The notes: generated from the sequence alone by a model not told the origin. DNA of 64,000 nucleotides from Kineosporiaceae bacterium (GCA_016794595.1 JAEUJN010000015.1:20834-84833); one strand, 5' to 3'; positions 37,316-47,123 are shown, numbered from the stretch's first letter. Program-made: numbers and translations.

Positions 37316-37366
37316 GGTGAGCAGCCTCGGTCCGAGCACCGGCACCGCTCTTCTGCCCCGGCACCC

Positions 37367-39676
37367 TCACCGATGCCCGCGCGAGGCCCCCGCATCGGAG
37401 GCCATGGCCGGGCGGGCCTCGGGCGAACGCCGCGGGGATGGCGGAACCGGCGAGGCTGCCACCGCGGTCGGGCTCGGGTGGCGCGGCTCACCGGTTGGGC
37501 GCGCGATGTGGAAGCCCTGGGCGATGTCACACCCCAGTTCGGCGAGCAGGCTCAGGCATCGATCGTCCTCGACGCCCTCGGCGACCGTGGCCAACCCGAG
37601 GGAGTGGATCATGGAGATCATGCCGGCGAGCAGCTGGCGATCGGCCTCGGAGGTGCACGCGCCGGTGACGAAGGAGCGGTCGATCTTGACGCCGTCCACG
37701 GGCAGGTGCCGCAGCCGGGCGAAGGAGGAGTGGCCGGTGCCGAAGTCGTCGATCCAGGTGCGCACCCCGAGCGCGTGCACCCGCTCCAGGAACTCGACGG
37801 CTGCGGAGTAGTCGACCATGACGGCACCCTCGGTGATCTCCAGCACGAGGCGGTGACCGGCGACGCCGACCTCGGCCAGAGAAGCGGTGAGCCACTCGAC
37901 GAAGTCGGGCTCGTAGAGGTTGCGGGCGGACAGGTTGACCGCCATGTCCACTCCTGACCAGGACCGGTCGAGGCCGGTCACCGTGCGCAGGGCCGTGGCG
38001 ATGGCCCAGCGGGTGATGTGGCGGATCTCGCCCGACACCTCGGCCAGCTCGATGAAGCGCCCCGGCGGAACCAGGCCGAGCTCGGGGTGTTGCCATCGGG
38101 CCAGTGCCTCCACGCTGGTCACGGCGCCGGTCCGGACGCTGATCAGCGGCTGGTAGTGCAGCAGCAACTCACCCCGCGGAACGGCCCGGTGCAGGTCGGT
38201 GGAGAGCCGAACGCGTTCGCGGCTGAACTGGTCACTGGAGGTGTCGTAGCACTGGGGGCTGGAGGACTGTTCCTTCGCCCGGTACATGGCGACGTCCGCG
38301 CGACGCAACAACTCCTCGACCTGTGCGGTGTCGTCCGGGCCGTCGGTGGCCCCGGCCAGAGCGATCCCGACGCTCACCCTGACCCTGAGCAGCAGCCCGT
38401 CGACCTCGATCGATTCCTGCACCGCCTCGGTGAGCAGCCGTCCGAGGTCGATCGCCCGATCGAGGGTCAGATCACACAGCAGGACGGCGAACTCGTCACC
38501 GCCGAGGCGGGCGACCAGCCCCTCCGGGCAGAGACCCCCGAGCCGCCGTCCCACGTGCAACAGCACCTGATCGCCGGTCTGGTGCCCGAGGGAGTCGTTG
38601 ATGTCCTTGAAGTCGTCCAGGTCGAGCAGGAACAGCGCGCAGGACCCGGAACCCTCGCCGACGATCCGGGCCTCGAGTGCCTCCAGCAGGAAGCGCCGGT
38701 TCGGCAGGCCCGTGAGCTCGTCGTGGCGCGCCTGGTGCGCGAGCCTCTCGGCCAGCGCTGCGGCGGCGTGCTCGGCCTCCACCTCCGGCGTGCGGTCCAC
38801 CAGCACCCCCGCGACGAAGGCCTCTCGACCTCGACGGTCGTGAATCGGGGTGGCCCGGCTCTCCATCCACCTCCACCCGCCGTCCGCGTGCCTCACCCGG
38901 AAGGTGACCGGCCGGTCCGAGGCACCGGTGAGGTGGTCGCGCCCGGCCTGGACGTCGGCGGGGTGCACGATCTGTTCCCAGAAGCCGGGCACGGCGAAGG
39001 CCGACGCGGGGTGGCCCAGGACGCGTTCGGCGGCCGGGGACACGGCCACCGTCCCCGAGCCCGGGACGCGCTCCCAGAGGATGGCATCGAGCCGCTCGTG
39101 GACCAGCCGTTCATGCTCCGCAGCCCGCCGGGCGCCGATGTTGAGGCGCACCGTGCGCAGCATGAAGATGCCACCCAGGACGCAGAACGCCGCGACCACG
39201 CCCCCGGTCGGCACGCCGTCCGACTTCGTCAGCCAGACCAGGCCCACTGCCGAGAGAGCCTCCAGATAGGTGAGGATCGCCGGAACCGGCCGGAAGGTCG
39301 CCGCCCAGCCCAGGACTGCCACCACCACCAGGAGCACCACGAGCGAGGGCAGGCCGGCAGCGGTCAGGGTCAGCAGGACGACGCCGTCCAGGAGGGCGGC
39401 CCGTCCGGCAGACCGGGGCCGACGTCGGGTCCACAGGTGGATGGCGGCCTGGGACCCGAGCAGCCCGAGCAGCAGCACCTCGTGGCGTGTGTGGCCACCA
39501 CCGTGGCCCACCTCGTACAGAGTCGCGATCAGGACGACGAGGTGCCGGAACCACCACATGATCCGGCACAGCTCCAACTGCCGACTCTCGTCCGCCGCCG
39601 ACGCGCTGAGCCCGTCACGTCGCACGAGCCGCAGCGCCTCTCGCGCAGCGCCCAGTGACGACGACAGGCCCATCAT
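37367..39676 (-). CDS. Membrane PAS-GGDEF-EAL cyclic-di-GMP protein
   Basis: 769-residue signalling protein from ATG 39676. Four or five hydrophobic helices (about residues 30-175), a PAS-like domain (about 185-305, with HADGGWRWMESRATP), GGDEF intact near 393, and EAL domain from about 500 (VEALARW near 522, DDFGTGHSS, AEGVEDD). No RxxD inhibitory site precedes GGDEF. Both catalytic motifs look intact. The frame stays open upstream over the chrA start, but that is antisense. Placed between the arsenic and chromate genes without obvious functional link. The Pro/Ala-rich C-terminal 35 residues are disordered. Confidence 0.9.
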   Translation of the reverse strand: MMGLSSSLGAAREALRLVRRDGLSASAADESRQLELCRIMWWFRHLVVLIATLYEVGHGGGHTRHEVLLLGLLGSQAAIHLWTRRRPRSAGRAALLDGVVLLTLTAAGLPSLVVLLVVVAVLGWAATFRPVPAILTYLEALSAVGLVWLTKSDGVPTGGVVAAFCVLGGIFMLRTVRLNIGARRAAEHERLVHERLDAILWERVPGSGTVAVSPAAERVLGHPASAFAVPGFWEQIVHPADVQAGRDHLTGASDRPVTFRVRHADGGWRWMESRATPIHDRRGREAFVAGVLVDRTPEVEAEHAAAALAERLAHQARHDELTGLPNRRFLLEALEARIVGEGSGSCALFLLDLDDFKDINDSLGHQTGDQVLLHVGRRLGGLCPEGLVARLGGDEFAVLLCDLTLDRAIDLGRLLTEAVQESIEVDGLLLRVRVSVGIALAGATDGPDDTAQVEELLRRADVAMYRAKEQSSSPQCYDTSSDQFSRERVRLSTDLHRAVPRGELLLHYQPLISVRTGAVTSVEALARWQHPELGLVPPGRFIELAEVSGEIRHITRWAIATALRTVTGLDRSWSGVDMAVNLSARNLYEPDFVEWLTASLAEVGVAGHRLVLEITEGAVMVDYSAAVEFLERVHALGVRTWIDDFGTGHSSFARLRHLPVDGVKIDRSFVTGACTSEADRQLLAGMISMIHSLGLATVAEGVEDDRCLSLLAELGCDIAQGFHIARPTGEPRHPSPTAVAASPVPPSPRRSPEARPAMASDAGASRGHR

Positions 39677-39800
39677 GCGGTTCCCGTCGGCCGGACCGCG
39701 GGCAGGCTGATCAGCCGAACGGGCGTCGGCTCGTCGATCTGCCTCGCCGGGGCGGGTCGCGGCGTCCGCAGGGCGGCACCGGAGGCGGTGCGTCGGGAGA

Positions 39801-40991
39801 ATGGCCGACGTGGACCAGGCGAGCGAACCCAACGGCGTCCCCGCACCCGGTCGGGGCTCGGTGCGCGAGGTCGCGGTGATCTTCCTGCGGCTGGGCACGG
39901 TGGCCTTCGGGGGCCCGGCCGCGCACACCGCGATGATGCGCGAGGAACTGGTCCGGCGCCGAGGGTGGGTCACCGACGAGCGCTTCGTCGACCTGATGGG
40001 CGCCACCAATCTGATCCCTGGCCCGAACTCCACCGAACTGGCGATCCATCTGGGGCACGAGCGGGCGCGCTGGCGGGGCCTGATCACCGCGGGAGTCTGC
40101 TTCATCGTGCCCGCCGCCCTGATGGTCACGGTGCTGGCGTGGGCCTACGTGACCTACGGGGACACCCCTGCGGTGGAGGGGATCCTGTACGGGATCGTGC
40201 CGGCGGTGATCGGGATCATCATCTGGGCGCTGGCCGCCCTGCTGCGGACCGTGGTGAAGAACCTCTGGCTGGGCGTCCTCGCGGCGGCCGCACTGGCCGC
40301 TTACCTGGCCGGGGTCAACGAGTTGCCGGTGCTGGCCTTCGGTGCCGTGGCCGCGGCGGCGGTGCGGGCCGCGCGGTCGGTGCGGCGTCCGGGCGGTCAT
40401 CACCTCACGGGCCTCCCACTGCTGACCGGGACCGGAGGCCTGCCGGTGTTCACCGACCCGACCCTCGGGCAGCTGACCCAGCTCTTCCTCGGCATGCTGA
40501 AGATCGGGTCGGTGCTCTACGGCAGTGGCTACGTGCTGCTGGCCTTCCTGCAGGGCGAGTTCGTCGACCGGCTGGCCTGGATCACCCGGGAACAGCTCGT
40601 GGACGCGATCTCGATCGGCCAGGTGACCCCGGGCCCGGTGTTCACCACCGCCACCTTCATCGGCTATCTGGTGGCCGGCCCGGTCGGGGCCTTCCTGGCC
40701 ACGGTGGCGATCTTCCTGCCCTCGTTCGTGTTCGTCGGGCTGCTCACCCGGCTCACCGACAGCTTGCGTTCGCGGGCCTGGACCTCCGCACTCCTGGACG
40801 GGCTCAACGCGACCTCGCTGGCCCTGATGGCCGGGGTGACCCTCAAGCTCAGCCGACCCGCCCTGGTGGATCCACTGACGATCGCGATCACCGCCGTGAC
40901 GCTGATCCTGCTGTGGCGCACCAGGCTGAACTCCGCCTGGTACATCGCGGGCGGAGCCCTGATCGGCCTGGCGCACCTGGCCTGGACGTAG
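39801..40991 (+). CDS. chrA: Chromate transporter, long-chain CHR family
   Basis: Membrane efflux protein of 396 residues with two CHR domains. The first has FLRLGTVAFGGPAAHTAMM and LIPGPNSTELAIHLG; the second has FLGMLKIGSVLYGSGYVLLA and ISIGQVTPGPVFTTATFIG. Together they form the two-domain (long-chain) form that exports chromate. ATG 39801 has no strong ribosome-binding site. It extends the metal-resistance region after the copper and arsenic genes. Confidence 0.92.
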   Translation: MADVDQASEPNGVPAPGRGSVREVAVIFLRLGTVAFGGPAAHTAMMREELVRRRGWVTDERFVDLMGATNLIPGPNSTELAIHLGHERARWRGLITAGVCFIVPAALMVTVLAWAYVTYGDTPAVEGILYGIVPAVIGIIIWALAALLRTVVKNLWLGVLAAAALAAYLAGVNELPVLAFGAVAAAAVRAARSVRRPGGHHLTGLPLLTGTGGLPVFTDPTLGQLTQLFLGMLKIGSVLYGSGYVLLAFLQGEFVDRLAWITREQLVDAISIGQVTPGPVFTTATFIGYLVAGPVGAFLATVAIFLPSFVFVGLLTRLTDSLRSRAWTSALLDGLNATSLALMAGVTLKLSRPALVDPLTIAITAVTLILLWRTRLNSAWYIAGGALIGLAHLAWT

Positions 40992-41043
40992 CCGGGACGC
41001 AGAACCTCCGGATCGCCCGGAAGGGGCCTGACCACCTGCTGGT

Positions 41044-41140
41044 TCATTCGTGCGGCGGTGCCGGCCGGGTGACGGGGACGACGTCGACCAGATTGCCCAG
41101 GCCGGCATGGTCGTCGGGGTTGCTGGTGAAGAGAGGTTTG
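41044..41140 (-). pseudogene. C-terminal fragment of a VapC-type PIN toxin
   Basis: Immediately after the GH13 stop, the minus strand encodes about 31 residues reading KPLFTSNPDDHAGLG and NLVDVVPVTRP, then stops. This is the usual ending of PIN-domain VapC toxins (last beta strand with the S-x-P-D-D motif). The rest of the toxin is absent; upstream the frame passes into the glucosidase gene. It looks like the remnant of a toxin gene cut by a rearrangement. Confidence 0.6.
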
Positions 41141-42766
41141 CTAGGGCCGGACGATCCACACGGTGGTCTCACCGGGCAGCTGGTCGCCGTCCAGGGACCG
41201 GCTGGCCAGGATGACCCGGCCGGACGGCAGCGGCTTGGGCCGGGCCGAGAAGTTGACCACGACCAGCCAGCCGTTGCGCCGGGCGAAGCACAGCAGCTCG
41301 GGGTCGCCGGTGTCGATCCAGTCCAGGCTCAGGTCATCGCCGTGCAGAGCCCGGCGCAGGACGAGCGCCCGGCGGTACAGGTTCAGGGTGCTGTCCGGCT
41401 CGGCGGCCTGGGCCTCGGCGCTGTGCGCGGCGAACCAGGCAGGCTGGGGAAGCCAGGCCCCACCGGGACCGAAGCCGAACGACGGGCCACCACGGGTCCA
41501 CGGCAGGGGAACGCGGCACCCGTCGCGGCCCTTCAGCGCGTGGCCCGACCTCTCCCAGACGGGGTCGCGCAGATCGTCCTCGTGCAGGTCGGCGACCTCG
41601 AGCAGGCCCAGTTCCTCACCCTGGTACAGGTAGGCAGATCCGGGCAGGGCGAGCATCAGTAGGGTGGCCGCCCGGCCCCGCCGCTGGGCCGCCGCCGGAT
41701 CGACGGCGGGCCGGGACCCGTTGCTGCGCAACCAGTCCTCAGGCGTCACCCCGAGCGGTAACGCATACCGCGAGGGGTGGCGAGGGACGTCGTGACTGGA
41801 CAGCACCCAGGTCAGGCCGCCGCCGACGCCCTGGTGGTCGCGCAGTGAGCGGCGGATGACGGCCAGGAACTCGTCGCGCCCCCACTCGGCCTTGAGCAGC
41901 GAGAAGTCGAAGACCTGGCCGAGTTCGGAGGGCCGCGCGTACAGGTAGGTCCGGCTGGTGGTCGGGTGCCAGGTCTCGGCGACAGCCATCTTCGGCGGGT
42001 CGTAACTGTCGAACACCGCCCGCCAGGACCGGTAGATCTCGTGCACCTCCTCCCGGTCGTACAGCGGGTCGGTGCCGTCCAGCGGCAGGGCGCGGTCGAG
42101 GTTCGGCTGGCTGCGCAACGGCTCCGAGAGGTCCTTGGCCAGCGAGTGCGCCACGTCGATCCGGAAGCCGTCCACCCCCAGGTCGGCCCAGAACCGCAGC
42201 GTCCCCAGGAAGTACTCGCGGATCTGCGGGTGATCCCAGTTGAGATCCGGCTGCTCGCGCGCGAACAGGTGGCAGTACCACTGCCCGCCGTCCACCCGCT
42301 GCCAGGCCGAGCCGCCGAAGTGCGAGCGCCAGTCCGAGGGGGGCTGCTCGCCGTCCGGGCCCGCGCCGTCCCGGAAGATGTACCGCTCCCGCTCCGGTGA
42401 CCCCGCACCGGCCGCCACCGCGGCGAGGAACCACGGGTGCTGATCGGAGGTGTGGTTCGGGACGATGTCGATGATCACCGCCAGTTGGTGCGCGTGGGCG
42501 TCCTCGACCAGCGCCACGAAGTCCTCGAGCGTGCCCAACCGCGGGTCGACGTCCCGGTGATCGGTGATGTCGTAGCCGCCGTCCGCCAGCGGCGAGGGGT
42601 AGAACGGGCTCAGCCAGATCGCATCGACCCCGAGTTCGGCGAGGTAGCCCAGCCGGCTGCGGATCCCGGCCAGGTCCCCGATCCCGTCGCCGTCGGAGTC
42701 GGCGAAGCTGCGCGGGTAGATCTGGTAGACGACGGCCGTGCGCCACCACTGGGAGTCCAGGCTCAC
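41141..42766 (-). CDS. GH13 alpha-glucosidase / oligo-glucosidase
   Basis: Intracellular 541-residue glycoside hydrolase of family 13, hydrolysing malto- or isomalto-oligosaccharides brought in by the adjacent ABC transporter. Conserved regions: DIVPNHTSDQHPWF, nucleophile Asp204 in GFRIDVAH, acid/base Glu264 in VAETW and Asp326 in LSSHD. There is no signal peptide, so it acts in the cytosol. The residue after the nucleophile is Val, a position used to separate alpha-1,6 from alpha-1,4 specificity, but this is not decisive. Last gene of the operon; GTG 42766 lies eight bases after the permease stop. Confidence 0.93.
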   Translation of the reverse strand: MSLDSQWWRTAVVYQIYPRSFADSDGDGIGDLAGIRSRLGYLAELGVDAIWLSPFYPSPLADGGYDITDHRDVDPRLGTLEDFVALVEDAHAHQLAVIIDIVPNHTSDQHPWFLAAVAAGAGSPERERYIFRDGAGPDGEQPPSDWRSHFGGSAWQRVDGGQWYCHLFAREQPDLNWDHPQIREYFLGTLRFWADLGVDGFRIDVAHSLAKDLSEPLRSQPNLDRALPLDGTDPLYDREEVHEIYRSWRAVFDSYDPPKMAVAETWHPTTSRTYLYARPSELGQVFDFSLLKAEWGRDEFLAVIRRSLRDHQGVGGGLTWVLSSHDVPRHPSRYALPLGVTPEDWLRSNGSRPAVDPAAAQRRGRAATLLMLALPGSAYLYQGEELGLLEVADLHEDDLRDPVWERSGHALKGRDGCRVPLPWTRGGPSFGFGPGGAWLPQPAWFAAHSAEAQAAEPDSTLNLYRRALVLRRALHGDDLSLDWIDTGDPELLCFARRNGWLVVVNFSARPKPLPSGRVILASRSLDGDQLPGETTVWIVRP

Positions 42767-42773
42767 GAGGTGA

Positions 42774-43598
42774 TCAGCCCTTGACCGCGCCTGCGAGCAT
42801 CGCCCGGACGAAGAAGCGCTGGAAGATGACGAACACCAGGATCGTCGGCGCCATGATCATCAAGGCGCCGGCGTTGAGCAGGACGACATCCGTCGAGTAG
42901 GCGCCGACGAAGCCTTGCAGGGCACCGGCCATGGTGCGTTTGTCCGGGTCGTCGATCAGCACGATGGCCAGCAGGAACTGGTTCCAGGTGCTGAGGAACA
43001 TCAGGACGCCGAGCGAGGCCAGGGCCGGGACCGCCAGCGGCAGCTGGATGTGCCGGAAGGCGGACCAGCTGCCGGCGCCGTCGATCATCGAGGCCTCGGT
43101 GATGTCGGCCGGGACCGACTGGAAGTGGGTGCGCATCCAGTAGACCGCGAAGGGCATGTTGAGCCCGATCAGCGGCAGGATCAGCCCGAGTTGGGTGTTG
43201 AGCAGCCCGAGCGACTGCATCTGGTAGTAGAGCGGGACGACGACGATCTCGAACGGCAGGGTGAGCCCGAAGACCAGCAGCAGGTAGAAGAGGCCACCGA
43301 ACGGGATGCGCAACTGGGCGATGGCATAGGCGGCCATCGCCGAGATCAGCATTGCGGCCGGGACGACCCCGAGCACGAGGATCGCGCTCGACTGCAGCAG
43401 GGTGGTGATGTTCGCGACGTTCCAGGCGTCGACGAAGTTGCCCCACTGGGGATCGCGAGGGATGGAGATCCCGGCCGGCGCCGTGCCCTGGGGGGCAAGC
43501 GCCGCCGAGAGCATCGACAACAGCGGGAACACCGAGAACAGGGCCGCCGCGGAGAGCAGGAGGGTCTTGGGCGCGGTGTCGCGCAGCCTGGTGAGCAT
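42774..43598 (-). CDS. Sugar ABC transporter permease, MalG type
   Basis: Inner-membrane permease of 274 residues with six helices. The ATPase-contact EAA loop reads EASMIDGAGSWSAFRHIQLPL without its last residue near 170-190. It forms the translocation pore with the preceding MalF-type permease, whose stop codon lies one base upstream. No ATPase gene is in the operon, as usual for actinobacterial CUT1 systems that share MsiK. Confidence 0.92.
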   Translation of the reverse strand: MLTRLRDTAPKTLLLSAAALFSVFPLLSMLSAALAPQGTAPAGISIPRDPQWGNFVDAWNVANITTLLQSSAILVLGVVPAAMLISAMAAYAIAQLRIPFGGLFYLLLVFGLTLPFEIVVVPLYYQMQSLGLLNTQLGLILPLIGLNMPFAVYWMRTHFQSVPADITEASMIDGAGSWSAFRHIQLPLAVPALASLGVLMFLSTWNQFLLAIVLIDDPDKRTMAGALQGFVGAYSTDVVLLNAGALMIMAPTILVFVIFQRFFVRAMLAGAVKG

Positions 43599-43599
43599 C

Positions 43600-44565
43600 T
43601 CAGCGCTCCCGGAAGAGACGTTGCAGCGGAAGGATGATGGCCAGGACCAAGGCGCTCAGCACGACGGCCAGCGCCGAGGACTGGCCGACCCGGTTCTCGG
43701 TGAAGGCCAACTGGTAGACCTGCACGCCGGGCACGGTGGTCGAGTAACCGGGGCCGCCCTGGGTCGACATGAACACCACGTCGAAGCTCGCCAGAGCCGC
43801 GATCACGGTGATCGTGATGCACACGCCGATCTCACTGCGCAGGCCGGGCAGCGTGATCGCGAAGAACTGCTGGATCCGGTTGGCGCCGTCGATCTGGGCG
43901 GCCTCGTAGATGGTGGCGTCGATCTTGCCGATGCCGGCGAGCAGCAGCAGCGTGCACAGCCCGGTGGCGAGCCAGGTGCCGATGATGCCGACCGCGGGCA
44001 GCGCCCAGGTGAAGTCCCCGAGCCAGGTCTTGCGGAAGGCATCCAGCCCGATCGCCGAGAGCAGCTGGTTGACCGCGCCGTCCGGGGAGTACATCCACGT
44101 CCAGGCGATGGCCGAGGCCGCACCGGGGATGATCTGCGGCAGGAACATCAGCGTGCGGGCCACGCCACCGGCGAACTGCGAGCGGATCTCGCGGGTGATC
44201 GAGGCGACGACGAGCCCCAGCGTCACCGGTAGCAGGCTGAAGAAGGCGATCAGGATGAACGAGTGCAGGATCGAGGCGACCAGCTGCGGCTCGGTGAAGA
44301 CCCGCGCATAGTTCGCCAGCCCGGCCGGGGTGGCCACCCCGATCCCGTCCCAGTCGTAGAACGAGTACTGGATCGCGGACAGGACCGGGTAGAGCTCGAA
44401 GACGGCGTACATGATCAGAGCCGGCAGCGCGAACAGCCAGCCGGCCCAGGCGGTACGTCGTCGGGCGGCCGTTCCGCCGACCCCTGCCCTGCGCCGCGAG
44501 AGGCGTCGTCCCAGGGCGGCTGCCCCCGCCGGAGCGGGGGCAGTCGTACCGTCGAGGGAGGTCAT
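43600..44565 (-). CDS. Sugar ABC transporter permease, MalF type
   Basis: Inner-membrane permease, 321 residues, with six helices after a basic 40-residue N-terminus (RRLSRRRAGVGG). The EAA loop reads EAAQIDGANRIQQFFAITLP near 215-235. Its ATG overlaps the stop of the binding-protein gene (ATGA), so synthesis is coupled. Confidence 0.92.
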   Translation of the reverse strand: MTSLDGTTAPAPAGAAALGRRLSRRRAGVGGTAARRRTAWAGWLFALPALIMYAVFELYPVLSAIQYSFYDWDGIGVATPAGLANYARVFTEPQLVASILHSFILIAFFSLLPVTLGLVVASITREIRSQFAGGVARTLMFLPQIIPGAASAIAWTWMYSPDGAVNQLLSAIGLDAFRKTWLGDFTWALPAVGIIGTWLATGLCTLLLLAGIGKIDATIYEAAQIDGANRIQQFFAITLPGLRSEIGVCITITVIAALASFDVVFMSTQGGPGYSTTVPGVQVYQLAFTENRVGQSSALAVVLSALVLAIILPLQRLFRER

Positions 44566-45917
44566 CGACCCAGTTCCCGCTCGTACTTCGCCTGGACGTT
44601 CTGGACGTACTGCTCGGGTGTGGACTTGCCACCGAGCAGCAGCTGGGTCTCGGGGTTCCAGGCCTGGTTGCCGATGCCGGCGGTGGCGTTCTGCACGAAC
44701 GGCGTCTGGCCACCTGCCGCCGACACCTGAGCGAAGGCGGAGACCACGTCGTTCTTCACCGAGCCGGCGGGGATGCTCGGGGCGGCCTGGTCGTCGGTAC
44801 CGCTCGGCATGAATCCGTTGTCGACGGCGATCTGACGCGCCTCGTCACTGGACAGGAAGTTCAGGAAGAGCGCGGCGGCGTCCTTGTTCTCGGCCTTGGC
44901 CGGGATGCCGAAAGCCGTTGCGGCGTCCGACATGGCGCCGAGCTGACCGCCCGCCGTCGCCGGCGGCATCGGGATGAAGCCGGACTTGCCCGGCAGCGTC
45001 TTGTCGATGTTCGCGGCGTCCCAGTTGCCCCACGGGAAGAAGACGGCCTTGCCGCTGGCGAAGAGGGCGTCGGCCCCGTTGGCGTCCAGACCGTTCACGC
45101 CCTCGGGGAAGTAGCCTACCTTGTTCCAATCCGCCACCTGCTGAGCGGCTTTGACCGCCTCGGGGGTGTTGATGGTCGCGCCCGGGGCGTTGAAGACCCA
45201 TGCGGCGACCTTGTCCGGGCCGAGCATCGAGTTCAGCAACAACTGGAACGGGAAGACACCGCCACCCTCCTTGTTGTGCACGACCATCGGCACCAGCCCG
45301 GCTGCCTTCGCCTTGCCCATCAGGGTGGTGAGTTCCTCGACGGAGGCAGGCGGCTCGGTCATGCCGATCCTGGTGGCGTTGGCCTTGTCGTAGTACAGGC
45401 CGGTCATCGTGAAGCCGGTCGGCTTGGCATACAGCGAGCCAGAGCCGGCAACGCCGTTCTCTGCCCGGAACTGCGAGAGCTGAGAGGCCGGCAGCTTGTC
45501 CCAGCCGTAGGCCTTCTCGTAGGCGTCGAGCGGGCTGAGCAGGTTGTTCTTCACCCCGGAGGACACCGAGATCACCCGGACCAGGTCCGGCGGGGTCTGC
45601 GCGGCGAGCTGGCGCGGCTGGTTCTGCGTCGTGACGTTGTCCGGGTCGTAGGTCGGGTCGACCGTGATGGTCGGGTACTTCGCGGTGAACGCGGCGATGA
45701 GGGCGTCGTCCAGGTTCTTCAGGCCCTGACCGTCGTACAGGGTCAGGGTGACCGGCTCCGTCGGCACCTGCGTGCTGACCGCCGTCGGGGTGACCGCCGA
45801 GGACGCCGGGGCCGAGGAGGAACCCGGCGCACCACACGATGACAGCGCCACCGCGGACGTCAGCGCGCCGATCGCGATGAGCGCCCGAGCGGATCGGACC
45901 GAGAGTTGCCGGGACAT
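44562..45917 (-). CDS. Sugar-binding lipoprotein of the ABC transporter
   Basis: Extracellular solute-binding protein of family 1, 451 residues, anchored as a lipoprotein: signal peptide with lipobox ALSSCG (Cys28). Two-lobe fold with the family segment FPWGNWDAANI near 290 and DAATAFGIPAKAENKDAA near 335. ATG 45917 has an AGGAGG ribosome-binding site. The presence of a GH13 glucosidase in the operon suggests a malto- or isomalto-oligosaccharide ligand. First gene of the operon, behind a LacI-type palindrome. Confidence 0.92.
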   Translation of the reverse strand: MSRQLSVRSARALIAIGALTSAVALSSCGAPGSSSAPASSAVTPTAVSTQVPTEPVTLTLYDGQGLKNLDDALIAAFTAKYPTITVDPTYDPDNVTTQNQPRQLAAQTPPDLVRVISVSSGVKNNLLSPLDAYEKAYGWDKLPASQLSQFRAENGVAGSGSLYAKPTGFTMTGLYYDKANATRIGMTEPPASVEELTTLMGKAKAAGLVPMVVHNKEGGGVFPFQLLLNSMLGPDKVAAWVFNAPGATINTPEAVKAAQQVADWNKVGYFPEGVNGLDANGADALFASGKAVFFPWGNWDAANIDKTLPGKSGFIPMPPATAGGQLGAMSDAATAFGIPAKAENKDAAALFLNFLSSDEARQIAVDNGFMPSGTDDQAAPSIPAGSVKNDVVSAFAQVSAAGGQTPFVQNATAGIGNQAWNPETQLLLGGKSTPEQYVQNVQAKYERELGR

Positions 45918-45971
45918 GTGGCCTCCTGCGCCAGTGAAGGTGGGACCGCCCCGGCAGACTCCGGAGCATGG

Positions 45972-45989
45972 TGTGGAACCGCTTCCACA
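45972..45989. promoter_or_regulatory. LacI-type operator of the sugar operon
   Basis: TGTGGAA-CCGC-TTCCACA, a palindrome with perfect 7-base arms, 55 bases before the binding-protein start and between it and the divergent lacI gene. The form fits LacI/MalR-family operators. Confidence 0.75.
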
Positions 45990-46063
45990 TCCAGAGTGTT
46001 GTTGTCCCGAACGAGCCTGTCAAGCAGTTCCGAATCGCGGCACAGATAACGGTTCGGTCAAGC

Positions 46064-46075
46064 GGAAGGCCTTCC
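46064..46075. promoter_or_regulatory. Second palindrome near the lacI promoter
   Basis: GGAAGGCCTTCC, a perfect 12-base palindrome, eight bases before TACAGT (46083-46088), the probable -10 of lacI. It shares the GGAA/TTCC half-sites of the other operator and may mediate autoregulation. Confidence 0.5.
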
Positions 46076-46106
46076 ATCTGGGTACAGTGGCCTGCGTGAT
46101 GGACCC

Positions 46107-47123
46107 GTGAGCGAGCCGACGTCCAAGGTCACCCTCGCCGATGTCGCACGCCTCGCCGGGGTCGGCGTGGGTACGGCCTCACGCGCGCTGTCGGGGTCGG
46201 CCCGGGTCGCCCCGGGAACCCGCGCCCGCGTGCTCGAGGTGGCCGACCGGCTGCAATACGTCGTCTCCCCGGACGCCGCCGGCCTCGCTCGCGGGCGCAC
46301 CGGCCGAGTGGCGCTGGTGGTCCCGCACCTGTCCCGGTGGTTCTTCGGTGAGGTCTCCGAGGGCATCCACGCCGGGCTGCGCGGGGCCGACCTCGATCTG
46401 CTGCTCTACCCGGTCGGCGCGGTCCGGGAACGGGTCGAGTTCTTCGAGCGCCTGCCGGCCCGGCGCAAGGTGGACGCCGTCATCGTGGTCGCCTTCCCCG
46501 TGCGGGAGGCCGAGCAGCGGCGGCTCGAGTTGATGGGCGTGCACATCGTGGCCGCCGGCGGACAGTCGGCGTCGTATCCCTTCGTGCGGATCGACGACTA
46601 CAGCTCCGGCCGCCAGGCCATGGACCACCTGCTCTTCCTGGGGCACCGCCGGATCGCGATGCTCGAGGCCCGTGATCCCGACCAGCCCGACCTGAAGCCG
46701 CCACGGTCGGACGCCTACCACGCCGCCCTGGCCGAGAACGGGATCGACCCCGATCCCGAGCTGGTGGTGGTCGGCGACTGGGGCGGCGAGCAGGGCGCCC
46801 AGGGCATGAGCCGGCTGCTGAGCCTGCGCCACCCGCCGACGGCGGTGTACGCGCACTCGGACGAGGTGGCCCTGGGTGCGGTGCGCACGATTCGTCGCGC
46901 CGGTCTCACCGTTCCCGGCGACATCTCGGTCGTGGGGATCGACGACCACCCCCTCGCCGCCCTGACCGACCTGACGACCGTTCGCCAACCGGCCTACGAG
47001 CAGGGGGTTCGCGCGGCCGAGCTGCTCGTGGGCCTGTTGCGCGAGCAGCCGGACGTCGACACCACGGTCACGCTGCCGACCGAACTCGTCGTCCGCGCGA
47101 GCACCGCTCCCCCGCGTCGCTGA
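46107..47123 (+). CDS. LacI-family transcriptional regulator
   Basis: Sugar-responsive repressor of 338 residues from GTG 46107. The HTH with hinge helix covers residues 8-62 (VTLADVARLAGVGVGTASRA), followed by a periplasmic-binding-like ligand domain with the usual FVRIDDYSSGRQAMDHL near 155 and VVGIDDHPLAAL near 275. It is divergent from the sugar operon and almost certainly controls it through the GGAA/TTCC palindromes. Confidence 0.92.
   Translation: MSEPTSKVTLADVARLAGVGVGTASRALSGSARVAPGTRARVLEVADRLQYVVSPDAAGLARGRTGRVALVVPHLSRWFFGEVSEGIHAGLRGADLDLLLYPVGAVRERVEFFERLPARRKVDAVIVVAFPVREAEQRRLELMGVHIVAAGGQSASYPFVRIDDYSSGRQAMDHLLFLGHRRIAMLEARDPDQPDLKPPRSDAYHAALAENGIDPDPELVVVGDWGGEQGAQGMSRLLSLRHPPTAVYAHSDEVALGAVRTIRRAGLTVPGDISVVGIDDHPLAALTDLTTVRQPAYEQGVRAAELLVGLLREQPDVDTTVTLPTELVVRASTAPPRR

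Noticed and set aside
39677..40129. N-terminal extension of the PAS-GGDEF-EAL protein
   Set aside because: The open frame continues upstream by about 151 codons, but this is antisense to chrA and has no domain; ATG 39676 leads directly to the first helices.
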